Shown here piece after piece: positions 59,424 to 64,000 of a DNA stretch of 64,000 bases (the first letter of the stretch is position 1; each line of letters opens with the position of its first letter). The DNA is taken from contig NZ_JACHZF010000010.1 of NCBI RefSeq assembly GCF_014193375.1, positions 1-64,000 of the forward strand, written 5' to 3'. This DNA is from Halomonas campaniensis (GTDB lineage: Bacteria > Pseudomonadota > Gammaproteobacteria > Pseudomonadales > Halomonadaceae). Made by a program: the position numbers and the translations under genes. The notes under the pieces were generated by a model that ran no database searches, was not told the origin of the DNA, and worked only from the letters and a program-made list of their open reading frames with translations.

Positions 59424-60236
59424 CTACCCCCAGGCATGGAAATGGTGCACGGGGCCATGGCCTTGACCCACGTCAAGGCGCTGACTGGCGGCGAGGGCCT
59501 CCCCCAGCCACGCCTTGGCCGCCGCCACCGCCTCGGCCAGGGTGTCGCCCCGGGCCAGGTGGGCGGTGATGGCCGAGGAGAGGGTGCAGCCGGTGCCGTG
59601 GAGGTTGCCGGTGTCGACCCGGGCCCCCTCGATCCAGGCGACGGACTCGGCGGTGATCAGCAGGTCGGGACACTCCGCGCCGCTCAGGTGGCCGCCCTTG
59701 AGCAGGGTGGCGCCGGCGCCAAGCCCGCGCAGCGCCGGGGCCATGGCGGCCATCCCGGCGCGGCTGCCCGGGGCCGGGGCGTCCAGCAGCACGGCGGCTT
59801 CCGGCAGGTTGGGCGTGATCAGGTCGGCCAGGGGGACCAGCACCTCGCGCACGGCGCGGATGCCGGCGTCGTCGACCAGGATATCGCCGCTCTTGGCCAC
59901 CATCACCGGGTCGAGCACGACCCAGCGGGGCCGGCGCCGGGTCAGCGCCTCGCGGATCACCTCGGCTACCTCGCGGCTCGCCACCATGCCGACCTTCACC
60001 GCGTCGATGCGCACGTCGTCGAGCAGGGTCTCGAGCTGGGCGGCGATGAACTCGGCCGGCACCGGGTGGACGCCGCGGACGCCGCGGGTGTTCTGGGCGG
60101 TCAGCGCGGTGATCACGCTGGTACCATAGGCGCCCAGCGCCGAGAAGGTCTTGAGGTCGGCCTGGATGCCGGCGCCGCCGCTGGGGTCGGAGCCGGCGAT
60201 GGTCAGCACGTTGGGAAGGGGTCGGGAGTCATTCAT
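59424..60236 (-). CDS. thiD: Hydroxymethylpyrimidine/phosphomethylpyrimidine kinase
   Basis: ThiD phosphorylates HMP and HMP-P for thiamine synthesis. The 270-residue ribokinase-fold enzyme shows LTIAGSDPSGGAGIQADLKT (substrate site, about 11-30), VLDPVMVAKSGD, TPNLPEAAVLL and the anion hole DTGNLHGTGCTLSSAITAHL. The ATG at 60236 gives the standard N-terminus. The joint ThiDE fusion seen in some bacteria is absent. Confidence 0.95.
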   Translation of the reverse strand: MNDSRPLPNVLTIAGSDPSGGAGIQADLKTFSALGAYGTSVITALTAQNTRGVRGVHPVPAEFIAAQLETLLDDVRIDAVKVGMVASREVAEVIREALTRRRPRWVVLDPVMVAKSGDILVDDAGIRAVREVLVPLADLITPNLPEAAVLLDAPAPGSRAGMAAMAPALRGLGAGATLLKGGHLSGAECPDLLITAESVAWIEGARVDTGNLHGTGCTLSSAITAHLARGDTLAEAVAAAKAWLGEALAASQRLDVGQGHGPVHHFHAWG

Positions 60237-60281
60237 GGCGTCATCATACCGTGGCAAGTCGTTCAGGAGTCCGGGGGCCGC

Positions 60282-60713
60282 ATGCTGAGCCTGTTCCTGG
60301 TGGCGCTGGTCAGCGCCACCCTGCTGCCGGGGGGCTCCGAGGTATGGCTGGCCCGGCTCTGGTGCCTGGGCGAGCCCGCCCTGGTGCTGTGGGCGGTGGC
60401 CACCGCGGGCAACACCCTGGGCAGCCTGGTCAATGTCGGGATGGGGCGCTATGCCCGGCGCTTCCAGGACCGTCGCTGGTTCCCCGCGTCTCCCCAGGGG
60501 CTGGCCCGGGCCGAGCGCTGGTACTTCCGCTTCGGCGAGTGGAGCCTGCTGGCCTCCTGGGCGCCGGTCATAGGCGACCCGCTCACCGTGCTGGCCGGCG
60601 TCTTCCGGCTGCCCTGGTGGCGGGCCATCCTGCTGATTACCCTGGCCAAGGGGACCCGCTACGCGGTGGTGCTGCTGCTGGCCCAGCAGTGGCTGGCGCC
60701 CCTGTGCCAGTAG
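60282..60713 (+). CDS. YqaA-type DedA-family membrane protein
   Basis: A 143-residue inner-membrane protein with three or four helices, related to the SNARE-associated/DedA group in its short YqaA form. LVSATLLPGGSEVWL and AGNTLGSLVNVGMGRYARR mark the N-terminal re-entrant region; SWAPVIGDPLTVLAGVFRLP is the conserved loop. Relatives help recycle lipid carriers or maintain the proton gradient. AGGAGT lies upstream of the ATG. Confidence 0.88.
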   Translation: MLSLFLVALVSATLLPGGSEVWLARLWCLGEPALVLWAVATAGNTLGSLVNVGMGRYARRFQDRRWFPASPQGLARAERWYFRFGEWSLLASWAPVIGDPLTVLAGVFRLPWWRAILLITLAKGTRYAVVLLLAQQWLAPLCQ

Positions 60714-60717
60714 CCCG

Positions 60718-62133
60718 CTACAGCACCGAGGGCAGCCAGGTGGCCAGCCCCGGGAAGAGGGCCAGGGCCAGCAGCATGCAGAGCTGCAGGACGATGAACG
60801 GGATCACCCCCCGGTAGATCGCCGAGGTGGGCACCGATTGCGGCGTCACCCCGCGCAGGTAGAAGAGCGCGAAGCCGAAGGGCGGCGTCAGGAACGAGGT
60901 CTGCAGGTTCACCGCGATCATGATGCCCAGCCAGATCGGGTCGAGGCCCATGGCCAGCAGCACCGGCCCGACGATGGGCACCACCACGAAGGTGATCTCG
61001 ATGAAGTCGAGGATGAAGCCCAGCAGGAAGATCACCAGCATCACCACCAGGGTGGCGCCGACCACCCCGCCGGGCAGGGCCTCGAACATCTCGGTGACCA
61101 GCTCCTCGCCGCCGAAGGCGCGGAACACCAGCGAGAACACCGCGGCGCCGATCAGGATCAGGAACACCATGCTGGTGACCTGGGCGGTGGAGCGCACCAC
61201 CTGGCGCAGGATCGGCAGGGTCAGGCGGCGATTGGCCAGGGCCAGCACGAAGGCGCCGAAGGCGCCCACCGCCGAGGCCTCGGTGGGGGTGGCGAAGCCG
61301 CCGAGGATCGAGCCCAGCACGGCGACGATCAGCAGCACCGGCGGCACCAGCCCCTTGAGCAGCAGGGGCCAGAGGCTGCCGGTGTGCCCCAGCTCCTCCA
61401 TCAGCGCCCGGCGATCGGCCGGCGGCGCCAGCTCCGGCTTCAGCCAGGCGGTGACCATCACGAAGAGGATGTAGGCGACCACCAGCAGCAGGCCGGGGAT
61501 CAGCGCGCCGATGAACAGGTCGCCCACCGAGAGGGTGCGGGGGCTCCAAACCCCCATGGCCAGCTGGGCCTGCTGGTAGGCGTTGGAGAGCACGTCGCCG
61601 AGCAGCACCAGGGCGATGGAGGGCGGGATGATCTGCCCCAGGGTGCCGGTGGCGCAGATGCTGCCGGTGGCCAGGGCCGGCGAGTAGCCGCGCTTGAGCA
61701 TGGTCGGCAGTGACAGCAGCCCCATGGTCACCACGGTGGCGCCGACGATGCCGGTGGAGGCGGCCAGCAGCATGCCGACCAGCACCACGGCGATCCCCAG
61801 GCCGCCCCGCAGGGCCCCGAAGGCCAGCGCCATGGCGTCGAGCAGGGTCTCGGCGACCCGCGACTTCTCCAGCAGCACCCCCATCAGCACGAACAGCGGC
61901 ACCGCCAGCAGCGTCTGGTTGGTCATGATGCCGTAGAGCCGGTTGGGCATGGCGGTCAGGTAGCGGGACTCGAAGGGCACCGGCACGCCGAGCTGCACCA
62001 GCGCGTAGCCGAGGCCGGCGAAGATCAGCGCGGTGCCGGCCAGCGACAGCGCCACCGGATAGCCCAGCATCAGCACGCCGCACACCGCGGCGAAGAGCAC
62101 CAGGGGCATCAGTTCGAGGAGCGTGGCCAGCAT
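60718..62133 (-). CDS. TRAP transporter large permease (DctM family)
   Basis: A 471-residue permease with about thirteen helices: LMLGYPVALSLAGTALIFA, VPLFVLMGVLLEKSRVAETL, GIVGATVVTMGLLSLPTMLK, CATGTLGQIIPPSIALVLLG, GGFATPTEASAVGAFGAFVL and TSFLTPPFGFALFYLRGVTP. It belongs to the larger mannitol/chloroaromatic-type DctM branch. The start overlaps the dctQ stop by one base. No binding-protein gene lies nearby, so the substrate is unknown. Confidence 0.92.
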   Translation of the reverse strand: MLATLLELMPLVLFAAVCGVLMLGYPVALSLAGTALIFAGLGYALVQLGVPVPFESRYLTAMPNRLYGIMTNQTLLAVPLFVLMGVLLEKSRVAETLLDAMALAFGALRGGLGIAVVLVGMLLAASTGIVGATVVTMGLLSLPTMLKRGYSPALATGSICATGTLGQIIPPSIALVLLGDVLSNAYQQAQLAMGVWSPRTLSVGDLFIGALIPGLLLVVAYILFVMVTAWLKPELAPPADRRALMEELGHTGSLWPLLLKGLVPPVLLIVAVLGSILGGFATPTEASAVGAFGAFVLALANRRLTLPILRQVVRSTAQVTSMVFLILIGAAVFSLVFRAFGGEELVTEMFEALPGGVVGATLVVMLVIFLLGFILDFIEITFVVVPIVGPVLLAMGLDPIWLGIMIAVNLQTSFLTPPFGFALFYLRGVTPQSVPTSAIYRGVIPFIVLQLCMLLALALFPGLATWLPSVL

Positions 62134-62681
62134 CACAGGAGCTCCTCGTGGGTCGGCGTGTCGTTGGGCAGACGGTGGCGGATGATCAGCCACTGGCGGA
62201 TCAGCTGGGCGATGCCCTGGATCAGCAGCAGGGCCATCATCACCAGTATCAGGCTCTTGAGCAGGTAGACGCCGGGAATGCCGCCGTCGGGGGAGCGTTC
62301 GAGGATCGCCCAGCTGCTGCGCACATAACCGTAGCTGCCGATGGCGATGAAGCCGAGTACCGGGATCAGCAGGAAGAGGGTGCCGCAGAGGTCGATCCAG
62401 GCGCGGCCGCGGGCGCCGAGCCGCCGGTAGAAGATGTCGACGCGCACGTGGCCGTCGTGGCGCAGGGTCCAGGCAGCGCCGAGCATGAACACCATGGCAT
62501 GCATGTACATCACCGACTCCTGCATCACGATGCTGTGCATGCCGAAGGCGTAGCGCAGCACCACGATGGCGAACTGCACCAGCATCATGGCGATGACCAG
62601 CCAGGCGATGGCATGCCCGACCCGGTCGGTGATGGCGTCGAGCCAGGCGAGCAGGACCGGTTCGCGTTTCGCGGAAGTCAT
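62133..62681 (-). CDS. TRAP transporter small permease (DctQ family)
   Basis: A 182-residue four-helix protein: DRVGHAIAWLVIAMMLVQFA, QESVMYMHAMVFMLGAAWTL, the conserved HDGHVRVDIFYRRLG and two C-terminal helices. The ATG at 62681 has GAGAGG upstream and fits better than the longer frame. It is paired with the DctM at 60718. Confidence 0.9.
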   Translation of the reverse strand: MTSAKREPVLLAWLDAITDRVGHAIAWLVIAMMLVQFAIVVLRYAFGMHSIVMQESVMYMHAMVFMLGAAWTLRHDGHVRVDIFYRRLGARGRAWIDLCGTLFLLIPVLGFIAIGSYGYVRSSWAILERSPDGGIPGVYLLKSLILVMMALLLIQGIAQLIRQWLIIRHRLPNDTPTHEELL

Positions 62682-62772
62682 GGGGCCTCTCGTGATGAAG
62701 GGTAACCGGAGGCGCATCATCGCCGATTCGGCCCCGATCGTCATCCCCGGGCCTCAACGGCGGGCGAGGGCC

Positions 62773-63597
62773 TCAGTGGCTGCCGGCCTTGAGCCTCGGC
62801 GTGAGGGTCGCCAGGCAGGCCGGCGGCAGGCGCACGTCCACGGCGATCGGCAGGTGGTCCGAGAAGAGATGGTCGAGCACCCGCACGTCGTCGGCCTGCA
62901 GCGAGTCGGACAGCAGGATATGGTCCAGCGCCCGGCGCGGCTGCCAGGAGGGGTAGCTCAGCAGCGGGCGCACCGGGTGGAGCGGCAGCGAGGCGCAGAA
63001 GCGCTCGTGGCCGTGCAGTTGCTCCGGGGTGCAGTTGAGGTCGCCCATCACCACCACGTGGCGCAGCGGCTGGATGATCTCGGAGAGGTAGTCGAGCTGG
63101 CGCACCCGGCCGCGGTGGCTCAGCGCCAGGTGGGCGACGAACAGGTGCAGGGCGTCGGGGCCCTCGCCGAAGCGGGCATGGATGGCGCCGCGGCCGGGCA
63201 GGGTCCCTGGCAGGCGGTGCTCCTCGACCCGGCTGGGGACGAGGCGCGAGAGCAGCCCGTTGCTGTGCTGGGCGATGCGCCCCAGGTTGCGATTGAGCTG
63301 CTGGAAGTGGTGCGGGAAGCCGGCGCGGGCGGCCAGGTACTCCACCTGGTTGACGTGGCTCGAGCGGAAGCTGCCACCGTCGACCTCCTGGAGGCCGACG
63401 ATATCGAAGCGCCCGAGGACCTCGCCCACCATGTCCAGGCGCCGCAGCCGCTTGGGGTGGGGCAGCAGATGCTGCCAGCTGCGGGTCAGGTAGTGGTGGT
63501 ACGCCGAGGTCTGGATGCCCACCTGCAGGTTGAAGGTAAGCAGTTTCAGGTGGCCGCCCTCCAGGGGCGGCGTCCTGGCGTCGGCCAGATGGGACAT
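62773..63597 (-). CDS. Endonuclease/exonuclease/phosphatase-family protein
   Basis: A 274-residue EEP-fold protein with the metal-site motifs LLTFNLQVG (Asn), GLQEVDGG (catalytic Glu), VAHLALSHRGR, VVVMGDLNCTP (Asp, Asn), LDHILLSD and SDHLPIAVDV (terminal Asp-His). The fold covers nucleases, phosphodiesterases and lipases; the particular substrate cannot be read from sequence. No signal peptide. It ends the unit that starts with dsbA, two bases after the dsbA stop. Confidence 0.85.
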   Translation of the reverse strand: MSHLADARTPPLEGGHLKLLTFNLQVGIQTSAYHHYLTRSWQHLLPHPKRLRRLDMVGEVLGRFDIVGLQEVDGGSFRSSHVNQVEYLAARAGFPHHFQQLNRNLGRIAQHSNGLLSRLVPSRVEEHRLPGTLPGRGAIHARFGEGPDALHLFVAHLALSHRGRVRQLDYLSEIIQPLRHVVVMGDLNCTPEQLHGHERFCASLPLHPVRPLLSYPSWQPRRALDHILLSDSLQADDVRVLDHLFSDHLPIAVDVRLPPACLATLTPRLKAGSH

Positions 63598-63599
63598 CT

Positions 63600-64000
63600 T
63601 CAGTCTGCGCGCTCCTCGCGAACCTTCGCGACCAGGGCATCGGCGATCTGCGGCATGTTGGCCAGGCTGCCGGCGCTGCTCGGGGTGACCAGGTAGCGAC
63701 CATCCACCACCAGGGCGGGCACGCCCATCAGTCGCATGGCGCGCATGCGGCCATGGGCCTGGTTGACCTGGCTGCGCACGCCGAAGGAGCCCAGTGCCTG
63801 CTCGGCCTCCTCCTGGCTGACGCCATAGTCGCTGTAGAAGGCGGCGATGGCATCGACGCTGTTCAGCCTGCGACCGTCCTCATGGATGGCGGCGAAGAAG
63901 TCGGCATGGGTCTGCGCGAGGATGCCCAGCTGCTCGGCGGCGTAGAAGGCCGTGGCGTGGGTGTTCCAGTCGCCTCCCATGGTGGCCGGCAGGTGGACCA
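63600..64000 (-). CDS. dsbA: DsbA-type thiol:disulfide interchange protein, C-terminal part
   Basis: The frame is open through the right edge of the window, so only about 133 C-terminal residues are seen and the active-site CPHC lies outside. The visible part matches the DsbA helical insert and second half of the thioredoxin fold: NTHATAFYAAEQLGI, HEDGRRLNSVDAIAAFYSDY, and the cis-Pro loop GVPALVVDGRYLV. DsbA forms disulfides in periplasmic proteins. The EEP gene follows immediately. Confidence 0.88.
   Translation of the reverse strand, partial: VHLPATMGGDWNTHATAFYAAEQLGILAQTHADFFAAIHEDGRRLNSVDAIAAFYSDYGVSQEEAEQALGSFGVRSQVNQAHGRMRAMRLMGVPALVVDGRYLVTPSSAGSLANMPQIADALVAKVREERAD

Overview
The window is high-GC DNA, almost fully coding, from a moderately halophilic gammaproteobacterium, most likely Halomonas or a close Halomonadaceae relative. 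The best taxonomic clue is a complete teaABCD set (51062-54657): an ectoine/hydroxyectoine TRAP transporter plus its universal-stress-protein partner TeaD, as known from Halomonas elongata. The xseB-ispA-dxs, glnK-amtB/ubiK/comM and finR-fpr neighbourhoods are ordinary gammaproteobacterial arrangements. I see no rRNA, tRNA, insertion sequence, prophage or CRISPR array. The window starts inside a TRAP permease gene and ends inside a dsbA-like gene.

Layout. 1-1250: end of a TRAP DctM gene and a small Cys-rich protein. 1336-17297: a complete phenylacetate catabolon. The minus-strand run paaF-G-H-I-J-K, paaA-B-C-D-E and paaZ is divergent from plus-strand paaN-paaY, with the repressor gene paaX convergent behind paaY. 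It covers CoA activation (PaaK), ring epoxidation (PaaABCE, matured by PaaD), isomerisation (PaaG), ring opening and aldehyde oxidation (PaaZ, perhaps PaaN), beta-oxidation (PaaF, PaaH, PaaJ) and thioesterase rescue (PaaI, PaaY). 17441-19680: a DUF1566 protein, an IclR regulator and an enoyl-CoA-hydratase-like protein without the usual catalytic glutamates. 19844-27489: serA, xseB-ispA-dxs, a hemolysin III-like protein, ribA, hemE and a VanZ-like protein. 27783-32029: an AapJQMP-type amino-acid ABC transporter. 33305-35169: finR/fpr. 35404-37514: glnK-amtB-glnK, behind a sigma54 promoter and NtrC site in the intergenic region shared with ubiK-comM. 41428-46746: malate synthase G, a thioesterase, DUF423, thiS-thiG and trmB. 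47049-50936: AEC permease, FixH-like and SCO proteins, a PHB-depolymerase-like esterase and an FKBP isomerase. 51062-54657: teaABCD. 54748-64000: TIGR02444, ABC-F, dtd, chalcone-isomerase-like, Usp, thiD, YqaA, a TRAP QM pair, an EEP-family protein and partial dsbA.

Physiology. Phenylacetate catabolism yields acetyl-CoA and succinyl-CoA. Net growth on acetyl-CoA needs the glyoxylate shunt, and malate synthase G sits in the same window with an IclR-like operator in its promoter. Ectoine uptake, amino-acid uptake and ammonium sensing by two P-II proteins complete a nutrient-scavenging picture.

The least expected signal is in the convergent gap between trmB and the AEC permease gene. There a sigma70-like promoter overlapped by a Fur-box-like sequence is followed, about 115 nt later, by a strong intrinsic terminator. 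This is the layout of an iron-regulated small RNA. Its C/U-rich putative seed is partly duplicated just beyond the terminator. Other notable signals are 13 copies of a 7-bp repeat touching a glnK stop codon, a palindrome over the paaF promoter, a perfect dyad between finR and fpr, and hairpins after both transporter binding-protein genes.
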